Origin: Clostridiaceae bacterium
GTDB taxonomy: Bacteria; Bacillota; Clostridia; Monoglobales; Firm-18
NCBI GenBank assembly: GCA_012511915.1
Contig: JAAZFB010000085.1
Span: 1-10,050, forward strand
Reading direction: 5' to 3'
Length of the DNA stretch: 10,050 bases
The notes beneath the pieces are model-generated. The model was not told where the DNA came from. It saw only the letters and a program-made list of their open reading frames with translations, and did not search any database. Numbering within the stretch: the first letter of the stretch is position 1; each line of letters begins with the position of its first letter. The position numbers were made by a program, and so were the translations under genes. Shown piece by piece: positions 1 to 5,556 of this stretch.

Positions 1-33
1 AACTTCACCTGTATATTTTTCGTGTTTTTCCAT
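1..33 (-). CDS. Start of an unidentified gene downstream of the tail tube (partial)
   Basis: An ATG at 31-33 on the minus strand, 17 nt after the tail tube stop, opens a frame that runs off the window edge. The 11 visible residues are MEKHEKYTGEV. They are too few to identify. In Mu-like myophages the gene after the tube usually encodes a tail assembly chaperone followed by the tape measure, so that is the positional expectation, not a sequence-based call. The leader is A-rich with no clear Shine-Dalgarno site, like most genes in this window. Confidence 0.5.
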   Translation of the reverse strand, partial: MEKHEKYTGEV

Positions 34-50
34 TATACGTGTTTTTTTTG

Positions 51-479
51 TTATTTACCCCATTCTATATGACTAACCATAAGGTCTAATTCAACCTCTT
101 GACTAATATCACCTTCATTCCACGCCCTGCTGTTCTTTTTAAATTGGCAGTTACGTAGCTTATCATGTAATATTTTGTTACCATTTGTAGGAATGTATGA
201 TACAACGATGTCAAATGGTGCAATACTCTGAAGGCGTCCATCTAAAGCTGAAGATTGTATTGCCCTTGCTTCTTTCTCTGATAGAGTAATTTTTCCTGTA
301 CAGCTTATTCGCCCGTAACCTCTTGCCACCGGGCGATTACCGGCACCGTATATCTCTTCCATTTCTTGCTCATCAGAATATTCTATGCCCTTAATGCCAA
401 CTAAAACAACTCCGGCTATAATGCATTGTATGTCCCCCCAACTGTATTCTTGTCCGTTAATTAATGGTATTCCATTCAT
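51..479 (-). CDS. Phage tail tube protein (contractile tail)
   Basis: A 142-residue protein likely to form the inner tube of a contractile tail, polymerising as stacked rings inside the sheath and acting as the DNA conduit. It is called from its size, its place directly after the sheath, and its resemblance to tube proteins of Bacteroidetes myophages: an N-terminal stretch around NGQEYSWGDIQ, then a glycine-rich loop (about residues 44-58, with YGAGNRPVARGYG), then alternating strand-like segments to the end (VELDLMVSHIEWGK). No signal peptide or membrane segment is seen. Translation should be efficient: it has the best Shine-Dalgarno site in the window, overlapping the sheath stop codon, which suits a protein needed in hundreds of copies. 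The family call is from memory of similar proteins; no database search was possible. Confidence 0.8.
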   Translation of the reverse strand: MNGIPLINGQEYSWGDIQCIIAGVVLVGIKGIEYSDEQEMEEIYGAGNRPVARGYGRISCTGKITLSEKEARAIQSSALDGRLQSIAPFDIVVSYIPTNGNKILHDKLRNCQFKKNSRAWNEGDISQEVELDLMVSHIEWGK

Positions 480-487
480 GTTTTATT

Positions 488-493
488 CCTCCT
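488..493 (-). promoter_or_regulatory. Strong Shine-Dalgarno site of the tail tube gene
   Basis: AGGAGG lies 8 nt before the tube ATG and overlaps the TAG stop of the sheath gene (492-494). Most other genes here have only A-rich leaders, so a near-perfect site stands out. It suggests translational coupling with the sheath and high output. Confidence 0.75.
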
Positions 494-1805
494 ATTTAAT
501 TGATGTTACATATCCAATTTTTACTCTTACTTTACGCATAACTCCAACTCCCACTTGTTTTATTACTATCTCAAGTTGAGAGCTCGAAAGAATGTTTTGA
601 TCGGGATCGATTTCAACTGAGTATCCGCTGAGTTCGTCAACTTTTTCCATGTCTTCCAAAGCTCGTCCGGCAACGGTTTCCAAATAAGAAACGATAGAAG
701 CCGCTAATTTACCGGTTTCAGCATCGACCCTCAACGGACTGTTTAAATATGGCAATAAGTTGGCACGTATGCCACGAATGGCTTTATCTATTGTTAATAC
801 ATTTTCTATATAGGCATAATCACTTGTAGCAACATCTAATGTAAAACTATCATTAAAATAGTTATTTGCATCACCAACATGTACCCTTATGAAAATATAA
901 CGATTGTCATTAATAAGCTCTATATCTGCAGCTGTTACGTCTCCCAATAAATCACCGGTAATAAAACCAGGCATCTTTATACCCAATGGGAATTTTCCAA
1001 CCCAAGCTATAGATTCGTTTACTGAAGCAAAGGATGAGCATCCGAGCATTGTCCCTATTGCACCGTAATAAGCAAATATGCCTAATTTTTCAACTAAAGA
1101 CACATCTAAATCACAACCAACCAAAACACTTACATTGCATCGCCCGACTAACACCTGATTGCTTTGACCTTTTAGAGCCGATATGGTTTCAGGTGTTACC
1201 GTACTCGAGATCGTTACAGCACCGGTATCGGCACTGATTGCTGTCGCATCATCCAGTTGTCCGCAATATGTTACAAAAATTGACAGCGGTTGATGTTGAT
1301 CTTCTAATCCTACATCCTCACCGCCGGACACTGCAATTTGATAATCCGCAATATTGGTAAGCGACTTGGTAAATACACCAAGCCTGCGAAGCTTCCCGCC
1401 GCTATAGTATTGCATCTGTTTTACTTCAGCTTTTACTATCTCTTCAGCATCTACTTTTATACCTAAATATAGCGTGCCGGCAGAACTTTTTTTGAAAAAT
1501 TCTGCGACGTGATATACTATCGCGTTCATAGCTGCCATGTCCTTATATTCATCGATGGTTTTTGTCTTTAATACAGCTGAAGACATATCACTTTCTACGC
1601 TTCCAAGCGCCTCTAATTGCTCGAAATATTTAAGCGTAGCGATGTACAATGTTTTTTCTCCTACCGATACAACGTCAAATCCGTTTGCTGCAAGGTTTGT
1701 CGTTGTCAATCCGGGTAATCTCATCAGCAAACCACTAATGGGATCTTCATTTGCGGATTGCCTTCCCATGCCTCCATTGCCTTTTACAAATTCTATATCA
1801 TTCAT
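492..1805 (-). CDS. Tail sheath protein, DUF2586 type
   Basis: A 437-residue protein that should form the contractile sheath around the tail tube; contraction drives the tube through the cell envelope. The N-terminus (MNDIEFVKGNGGMGRQ) and the overall length fit the DUF2586 family, the sheath of many Bacteroidetes Mu-like phages and related contractile particles. Residues about 210-235 (SALKGQSNQVLVGRCNVSVL) and the C-terminal third (IDKAIRGIRANLLPYL and onward) fit sheath architecture, in which the C-terminal half makes the conserved inner layer touching the tube. It starts at the ATG at 1803-1805, overlapping the end of the 56-residue gene by 8 bp with an AAAAG just upstream. It ends in TAG, which overlaps the tube Shine-Dalgarno site. 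The sheath-tube order matches Mu L-M. Confidence 0.85.
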   Translation of the reverse strand: MNDIEFVKGNGGMGRQSANEDPISGLLMRLPGLTTTNLAANGFDVVSVGEKTLYIATLKYFEQLEALGSVESDMSSAVLKTKTIDEYKDMAAMNAIVYHVAEFFKKSSAGTLYLGIKVDAEEIVKAEVKQMQYYSGGKLRRLGVFTKSLTNIADYQIAVSGGEDVGLEDQHQPLSIFVTYCGQLDDATAISADTGAVTISSTVTPETISALKGQSNQVLVGRCNVSVLVGCDLDVSLVEKLGIFAYYGAIGTMLGCSSFASVNESIAWVGKFPLGIKMPGFITGDLLGDVTAADIELINDNRYIFIRVHVGDANNYFNDSFTLDVATSDYAYIENVLTIDKAIRGIRANLLPYLNSPLRVDAETGKLAASIVSYLETVAGRALEDMEKVDELSGYSVEIDPDQNILSSSQLEIVIKQVGVGVMRKVRVKIGYVTSIK

Positions 1806-1968
1806 CTTTTGAATTATTATTAATTAATACTTGTTTTTTCTTTTGCTCCGTAAGATAGTTCACTGCTTTTTTATACGTATTGAACCGTGAACCGTCCGGT
1901 GTCTGGAACATGCCACCGCTAATCTTTATATCGTCGCCGTTTACCGGTTCCTGTGTTTTTTTGGCCAT
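1798..1968 (-). CDS. Small hypothetical protein (56 aa) before the sheath gene
   Basis: This frame is short but well supported. The ATG at 1966-1968 is 5 nt after the stop of the upstream gene and has an AAGGA Shine-Dalgarno site 5 nt away. The frame ends in TGA and overlaps the sheath start by 8 bp, the tight packing expected of a real gene. The product begins MAKKTQEPVNGDDIKISGG, has FQTPDGSRFNTYKKAVNYL in the middle, and ends in a lysine/asparagine-rich tail. It has no membrane segment or signal. In Mu a small protein (gp38, DUF2635) precedes the sheath, so this may be its positional counterpart, but I see no convincing sequence match and the function is unknown. Confidence 0.75.
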   Translation of the reverse strand: MAKKTQEPVNGDDIKISGGMFQTPDGSRFNTYKKAVNYLTEQKKKQVLINNNSKDE

Positions 1969-1973
1969 AATCC

Positions 1974-2414
1974 TTACCTTTTTATGTATATTTTATATAG
2001 AATCTTAATTGCAACTATTAGAATAAACAGAATAAGCAATATCCAAAAGCCCTTTATTTGAAACTTCTGAAAGCCGTTTAATCGGTTCTCATATTTTGTT
2101 TTTGTTTGAAGTAATGTATTTTCAAGCTTTACGGTATCGGTTAGCTTAAGCGTATCGGATATAAAACGATTTCGAAACTCGGCCTTGTAATTCACAACAT
2201 ACACAGTGTCCCCTTTAACATATACAACATTATTTTCATACACATATATACTGTCTCGTTCCCTGGTGTAGCCGGCTACTGTGCTGCTGTTATCACGGCT
2301 GATTGTCTGTTGTGTCGCCTGCTGTGTTTTGCAGCTCGTTGCGAACAGGACAATCGTCAGCATATATACAACCGGATATTTTATCAATCGCTTTGCGAAA
2401 TTTTGATACTTCAT
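1974..2414 (-). CDS. Lipoprotein with C-terminal membrane helix: candidate unimolecular spanin
   Basis: A 146-residue protein with two envelope anchors. The N-terminus is a lipoprotein signal: basic residues K8, R9 and K12, a hydrophobic run to about residue 25, then the lipobox ATSC with Cys28. Residues about 122-140 form one strong membrane helix followed by basic residues (KIYIKR). The middle (about 54-115) is rich in alternating strand-like segments such as IYVYENNVVYVKGDTVYVV. An outer-membrane lipid anchor plus an inner-membrane C-terminal helix is the layout of phage T1 gp11, the model u-spanin that fuses the two membranes in the last step of Gram-negative lysis. It lies in a lysis cluster two genes after the amidase, and its first 40 codons overlap the preceding gene in another frame. 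No acidic run follows the cysteine, so surface export is not suggested. It could instead be an o-spanin partner of its neighbour. Confidence 0.7.
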   Translation of the reverse strand: MKYQNFAKRLIKYPVVYMLTIVLFATSCKTQQATQQTISRDNSSTVAGYTRERDSIYVYENNVVYVKGDTVYVVNYKAEFRNRFISDTLKLTDTVKLENTLLQTKTKYENRLNGFQKFQIKGFWILLILFILIVAIKILYKIYIKR

Positions 2415-2598
2415 TTCTTAAACTTTTTATTTCTTTTTTGAGTGGATCGCCAATGTATGTTTGCCAATTTTCTAATATCTTAGCTTCTGCCTCTGCTTTT
2501 GATTTTCGCGCCTGTGATTTAAGCGTTACAAGCGTTACAAGCGTTGCCATTAAAGTGCCTCCAAAAATTACATTTAAAATTAAACTAATTATTTCCAT
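2293..2598 (-). CDS. Small membrane/coiled-coil protein of the lysis cluster (holin or i-spanin candidate)
   Basis: A 101-residue protein with a hydrophobic N-terminal segment (about 1-26), then a highly charged helical, probably coiled-coil region (about 27-75, with KSQARKSKAEAEAKILENW), then a short tail with two cysteines (C77, C83). Similar proteins are common beside amidases in Bacteroidetes prophages, without proven function. One membrane helix plus a coiled coil resembles the i-spanin Rz, and the 122-bp out-of-frame overlap with the following lipoprotein gene resembles Rz/Rz1. Against this, the basic cluster lies after the helix, which by the positive-inside rule would put the coiled coil in the cytoplasm and suits a small holin or antiholin better. 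The ATG directly abuts the amidase stop (TAGATG), with GGAGG 5 nt upstream. Confidence 0.65.
   Translation of the reverse strand: MEIISLILNVIFGGTLMATLVTLVTLKSQARKSKAEAEAKILENWQTYIGDPLKKEIKSLRNEVSKFRKAIDKISGCIYADDCPVRNELQNTAGDTTDNQP
2521..2547. repeat. Three tandem 9-bp units inside the membrane-helix codons
   Basis: The plus strand reads AAGCGTTAC, AAGCGTTAC, AAGCGTTGC. On the coding strand this gives ATLVTLVTLK, a repeated VTL tripeptide within the only membrane helix of the 101-residue protein. Each unit is three codons, so gain or loss of a unit keeps the frame but changes the helix length. Confidence 0.85.
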
Positions 2599-3000
2599 CT
2601 AAACCTCCAACTCCTTTACATCAAAACACGGACAGGCTTTATTAGCAAACTCCCGATGACCGTGTACACTCACATTTGGATATTTAAATTTTAACTCTTT
2701 AATCAATTGTTGTAGTGCAGCAGTCTGCAGGGGAGTGCGGGTGTCCTTCGGTCGCAATGCCTTGTCTAATCCACCCACATAGCATATGCCAATAGAGTGC
2801 TGATTATGACCAGTACAATGGGCACCGGCTATCTCAATTTTTCTCCCCTGCCAAACCTCACCGCAGAGACCGATTAAATAATGATATCCTATACCATTCC
2901 AACCCTTCGCCTTATGCCAGCGATCAACGTCGGAAACTCTTACCATCTTTCCTTCTACAGTTGCGGTGCAGTGTATTATTATTTCTTTAATCGGTCTCAT
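2599..3000 (-). CDS. N-acetylmuramoyl-L-alanine amidase (endolysin, T7 lysozyme-like)
   Basis: A 133-residue single-domain amidase (Amidase_2/PGRP fold) that should cut the bond between N-acetylmuramic acid and L-alanine in peptidoglycan at the end of infection. The zinc and catalytic positions of T7 lysozyme are visible: H10 in IIIHCTAT, Y39 in GIGYHYLI, H115 in VHGHREF, and K121-x-C123 in NKACPCFDV. The HCTGHNQHSIGICYVGG block (about 61-77) is also typical. There is no signal peptide or membrane segment, so the enzyme is cytoplasmic until a holin lets it out; the next two genes are the lysis candidates. Its length fits a bare catalytic domain with no wall-binding module. It ends in TAG, immediately followed by the next ATG. 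Confidence 0.93.
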   Translation of the reverse strand: MRPIKEIIIHCTATVEGKMVRVSDVDRWHKAKGWNGIGYHYLIGLCGEVWQGRKIEIAGAHCTGHNQHSIGICYVGGLDKALRPKDTRTPLQTAALQQLIKELKFKYPNVSVHGHREFANKACPCFDVKELEV

Positions 3001-3037
3001 ACATCAATTTTTATTCACCATCGTTAAAATTGTTCAA

Positions 3038-4348
3038 TTAAGAGCCGGCTTGAGTAATGGTCACATCTTTTGTAACTTCAGGATAGTCTACTAACGAAAT
3101 AGTATATTTTCCTATTCTCTCTTCCGATGTCGCATTTGCAGCGCACACACAACGTGCTTTACCGCTTACTTTGCTTACCGTTAACCAGTCGTTAGCTGTC
3201 GCGATTGTCCATGCTAAGCCACCGGTATCTACACTACGATTTGTTGTCGCACCGGCTACCACAAACTCAATGGCCTCGTCGGTTAAAATTGTTGGAACAA
3301 CTACAGCATCACTCACAATAGCCCCTATTGCCTCGTTTTTAAGAGGTAAGCAAATATTGTAATGCCTAAAATTCACCAAGTTTTGCTGGTTTGTTGGATC
3401 GGATTTCGCTTCAGATAAATATGTTTTTGTGCTTCCGTTAGCTCTCATCATTCGAGGTGCATAAAAGGCTACAGATGCTTGCAAATGTCCCGATGTGCTG
3501 GCCGCCCATGCTATTTTATCTAACGTGGAAGTGTTATAATATGGATTTTCACCGTATTCATATACCTCAAAGGAATACATATTAGCTATCTTTCCGGATG
3601 TATAGTTGTAATATTGATCTGCAAATTTCTGATCCGTATTCAACAGGTCATTTACATGGTCGCTGCATAAAACTAACATGCGTCCTGTAACAGGTACTTT
3701 TGCTACGTCAAATTTCTTTTTCATGGCAATAATACCAGCTCTTGTTATAGCCTTACGCGTTCCGGCATCTACTGCATCTCCTGACGTTAATATCACCGGT
3801 GTAGCGGTCGTGTTTTCTGCAGGGGCGATAGCATGAATGGCTTTGGCAAATATCTTTTCACTAATAGCATCTCTGTGACGTTCTATAACACTTGCCATCT
3901 TGTCATAGGATATAGCATATAACTCATCGTCGGTAATTGCCGTAGGCAACGTTTGATATTTGTCAAGCGCGATTGGCTTATCTGTATCTGTTAATGTTTG
4001 TACATCGAGTGGATACGTTGTGTTGTTGATAAGTACCGTAGGGTCTCCACCTATATTAATAAAGTGTATAACATCATTTTCAGCGTACTGATCAAAACTC
4101 TTAATCTTATTATACCATCCTATAGACTCCGCAGAGCTTCGGAATGCTTTTGTCATAAACCCCGTCCAAGCTTCCGCGTAGACTCCTGCTCCTAATGTTC
4201 CACTTGGGGTTAATTTTCCAAACAAAACACTAATTCCATTAAGCCCTATGGCTCCAACTACCGGACTTAAATCAACCATTGGAGCAATGGTTGCCCCGGC
4301 AAAGCAGTTTACTAAAACTACAATCATTATTAAAACTAACTTTTTCAT
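3038..4348 (-). CDS. Major capsid protein with C-terminal BACON-like domain
   Basis: A 436-residue protein that should form the icosahedral shell. Residues about 50-345 resemble major capsid proteins of Bacteroidetes phages, for example MLVLCSDHVNDLLNTDQKFA (224-243), EVYEYGENPYYN (261-272) and NLVNFRHYNICLPLKNEAIG (323-342). Residues about 355-436 look like a separate Ig-type BACON domain: LAWTIATANDWLTVSKVSG (379-396) and a last strand VTITQAG (429-435). This would probably be displayed on the particle surface. The first 24 residues are oddly signal-like (MKKLVLIMIVVLVNCFAGA). A shorter start at M24 (4277-4279) exists but has no Shine-Dalgarno site, whereas the first ATG follows a purine-rich AAGAAGAGAA. 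The prohead protease gene lies 57 nt upstream, as expected, and may remove the N-terminal segment. Confidence 0.85.
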   Translation of the reverse strand: MKKLVLIMIVVLVNCFAGATIAPMVDLSPVVGAIGLNGISVLFGKLTPSGTLGAGVYAEAWTGFMTKAFRSSAESIGWYNKIKSFDQYAENDVIHFINIGGDPTVLINNTTYPLDVQTLTDTDKPIALDKYQTLPTAITDDELYAISYDKMASVIERHRDAISEKIFAKAIHAIAPAENTTATPVILTSGDAVDAGTRKAITRAGIIAMKKKFDVAKVPVTGRMLVLCSDHVNDLLNTDQKFADQYYNYTSGKIANMYSFEVYEYGENPYYNTSTLDKIAWAASTSGHLQASVAFYAPRMMRANGSTKTYLSEAKSDPTNQQNLVNFRHYNICLPLKNEAIGAIVSDAVVVPTILTDEAIEFVVAGATTNRSVDTGGLAWTIATANDWLTVSKVSGKARCVCAANATSEERIGKYTISLVDYPEVTKDVTITQAGS

Positions 4349-4370
4349 TTCTCTTCTTTATGAATTGTTA

Positions 4371-4406
4371 AATACTTTTTTTAATTCTTCTTTTAATTCT
4401 TCTTTT
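4371..4406. repeat. 12-bp tandem repeat between the protease and capsid genes
   Basis: The plus strand has two perfect copies of AATTCTTCTTTT (4383-4394 and 4395-4406), preceded by a degenerate copy (4371-4382, 10/12). On the transcript the unit is AAAAGAAGAATT, an A/G-rich leader just after the protease stop and upstream of the capsid start. It may be replication slippage, or may enrich the capsid leader in purines. No hairpin is seen. Confidence 0.8.
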
Positions 4407-4867
4407 TACTTATCCAATACAGGCTCAAAACCAAACTCTTCTTTGTATAAGGCAATGTAGACTTTTGTGTCGTTGTTTCGCAAATGAATCAGCTCATCGC
4501 TGCTGAGTTCACTGTATTTTTTTTGTTTGCCGTCTGACCCGGAAGACGCACCGATAAAAGAACTTGGCTTTACAGCAGGTGTAATAGCATCTAAAGTCGC
4601 TTTTAGCTTTTCAATCCCTATCGTCTCTCCAAGAGAAACAAAATGGGCAACTTTATCAGCTGTTAATTTTTTGCAGCCAACTGCAGCATTTACCATATCT
4701 TGTATGGATTTTTTTTCTGCTTCTTTTGCATTTTCCTGTAAAGTTTTAATTGTGTTTTCTTTTGCAGTAAGCTCTTCTTTTACTTTTAAAAGCTTATCAA
4801 TTTCTGCAATCATTTGTGCCTCGGTCGCCGTGTCTGGCAATCCAAGTTTTAATGCAATCATTTTCAT
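4406..4867 (-). other. Possible internal start giving a separate scaffold protein (Mu Z-like)
   Basis: Inside the protease gene an in-frame ATG at 4865-4867 opens exactly at the start of the scaffold region (MKMIALKLGLPDTATEAQ, 153 residues to the shared stop). The 35 nt before it are very A/T-rich and encode a linker of asparagines (IKNNNNEKFDN), resembling the leaders of other genes here. Phage Mu makes its scaffold Z from an in-frame internal start in gene I. This is an inference; there is no canonical Shine-Dalgarno site. Confidence 0.35.
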
Positions 4868-5398
4868 GTTATCAAATTTTTCGTTATTATTGTTTTTAAT
4901 TAAACTGTCCTTCAATATACCTATGGGGCAATCTCCTCCGGCTGTTAATTCTATCACCTTACCATCTTTATCGTACAATGATATGGAGTTATAATTAGAA
5001 CCTATATCGGTGATACTCGCTTCTCTTAATCTACATTTAGTTACCGTCATTCGACGCTGTCCTGGAAGTATGTGTTCCGGGCTATCGCTTTCTTCGGTAA
5101 TTTCAAATCCGATTGAACACATATTGATCATCCCCTTATCTACCTTCCGAGAGATCGATGCTGCAAACTCATCTTCCATGTCAAATACGGCATCAGCTTT
5201 CAACGCACCTTCTTCTACTCGTATATTTTCCCATTTACCTATCGGAAGGATTACATTGTTTTTATCCGAATAACTACGAGTATGATTCCATAACATTATC
5301 GGATTTTTTTCAAAATTTGTCAAGTCTATCCCTGCTGTTAGGACTCTAAATCCATAGCTGTTTACACTTTCCTCACTCAACACAAATGTTTTTGCCAT
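4406..5398 (-). CDS. Prohead protease fused to a scaffold domain (HK97/S78-like, Mu gpI-like)
   Basis: A 330-residue protein that should act inside the procapsid: the N-terminal part is a serine protease that trims scaffold and capsid proteins, and the C-terminal part guides shell assembly. Protease hallmarks, counted from this start, are SVNSYGFRVLTAGIDL, H39 in MLWNHTRS and S95 in MINMCSIGFEI, the expected His and Ser of the S78 family. After a linker (about 155-178) comes a charged, coiled-coil-like region (about 200-235, with KLLKVKEELTAKENTIKTL) of scaffold type. The frame is open to an ATG at 5471-5473, adding 25 residues (MYDSGCTFVAALV...). I chose the ATG at 5396-5398 because the protein then begins with the family-like MAKTFVLSEESVNSYG and because a promoter-like element lies inside the extension. 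Confidence 0.85.
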   Translation of the reverse strand: MAKTFVLSEESVNSYGFRVLTAGIDLTNFEKNPIMLWNHTRSYSDKNNVILPIGKWENIRVEEGALKADAVFDMEDEFAASISRKVDKGMINMCSIGFEITEESDSPEHILPGQRRMTVTKCRLREASITDIGSNYNSISLYDKDGKVIELTAGGDCPIGILKDSLIKNNNNEKFDNMKMIALKLGLPDTATEAQMIAEIDKLLKVKEELTAKENTIKTLQENAKEAEKKSIQDMVNAAVGCKKLTADKVAHFVSLGETIGIEKLKATLDAITPAVKPSSFIGASSGSDGKQKKYSELSSDELIHLRNNDTKVYIALYKEEFGFEPVLDK

Positions 5399-5437
5399 AA
5401 TTACTTTTTTATCATTTCTCGCATTTTTTAATTCAAC

Positions 5438-5456
5438 TAAAGCAGCCACAAAAGTA
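5438..5456 (-). promoter_or_regulatory. Candidate promoter (-7 element) of the leftward operon
   Basis: On the minus strand, TACTTTTG (5449-5456) matches the Bacteroides -7 consensus TAnnTTTG, and the full 19 bases read TACTTTTGTGGCTGCTTTA. Seventeen of 19 match the rightward element at 5550-5568. Transcription would begin near 5442-5446, leaving roughly 45 nt of leader before the protease ATG at 5398. No TTTG -33 element is seen at the usual 19-21 bp spacing, suggesting activator dependence. Confidence 0.5.
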
Positions 5457-5496
5457 CAACCCGAATCATACATTTAATTATTTTTATTCCTATTTG

Positions 5497-5508
5497 ATAA
5501 CCTGTTAT
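5497..5508. promoter_or_regulatory. Candidate operator: dyad midway between the divergent promoters
   Basis: ATAAC-CT-GTTAT is a perfect 5-bp dyad, widened by near-matching half-sites: TTGATAAC on the plus strand and TTGTATAAC on the minus strand. Its centre (5502.5) is almost exactly halfway between the two -7 boxes (5456 and 5550), about 60 bp from each expected start site. That position suits a shared activator. The role is inferred from symmetry only. Confidence 0.4.
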
Positions 5509-5532
5509 ACAATTTGAGTTGTTTTATGAAAT

Positions 5533-5556
5533 AAAAGTAGCTTTACAGCTACTTTT
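5533..5556. repeat. Perfect inverted repeat overlapping the rightward -7 element
   Basis: AAAAGTAGCT (5533-5542), TTAC, AGCTACTTTT (5547-5556) form a perfect 10-bp stem with a 4-nt loop. The right arm contains most of the rightward -7 box, so the left arm presents TACTTTT on the other strand. It could be a repressor operator or a weak second leftward promoter. It lies before the expected rightward start site, so it is unlikely to be a terminator for that operon. Confidence 0.6.

Noticed and set aside
1537..1812. Plus-strand frame opposite the sheath start
   Set aside because: It is antisense to the sheath N-terminus, and the opposite strand has the better coding signal and packing.
3029..3040. 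Small palindrome AATTG-AA-CAATT after the capsid stop as a terminator
   Set aside because: It is short, A/T-only in effect and has no T-tract, and the amidase gene downstream has no other visible promoter.
4304..4348. Capsid protein as a lipoprotein (LVNC before Cys15)
   Set aside because: Asn at -1 does not fit the lipobox, and lipidation of a major shell protein is implausible.
4527..4994. 155-codon plus-strand frame opposite the protease/scaffold gene
   Set aside because: It is an antisense shadow rich in Ser/Phe from the complement of Lys/Glu codons, with no ribosome site, no operon context and no recognisable motif.
5399..5473. Longer start for the prohead protease at the ATG at 5471-5473
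   Set aside because: The 25 extra residues do not look like the family N-terminus, and the DNA holds the promoter-like 19-mer. The ATG at 5396-5398 gives the expected MAKTFVLSEESVNSYG start.
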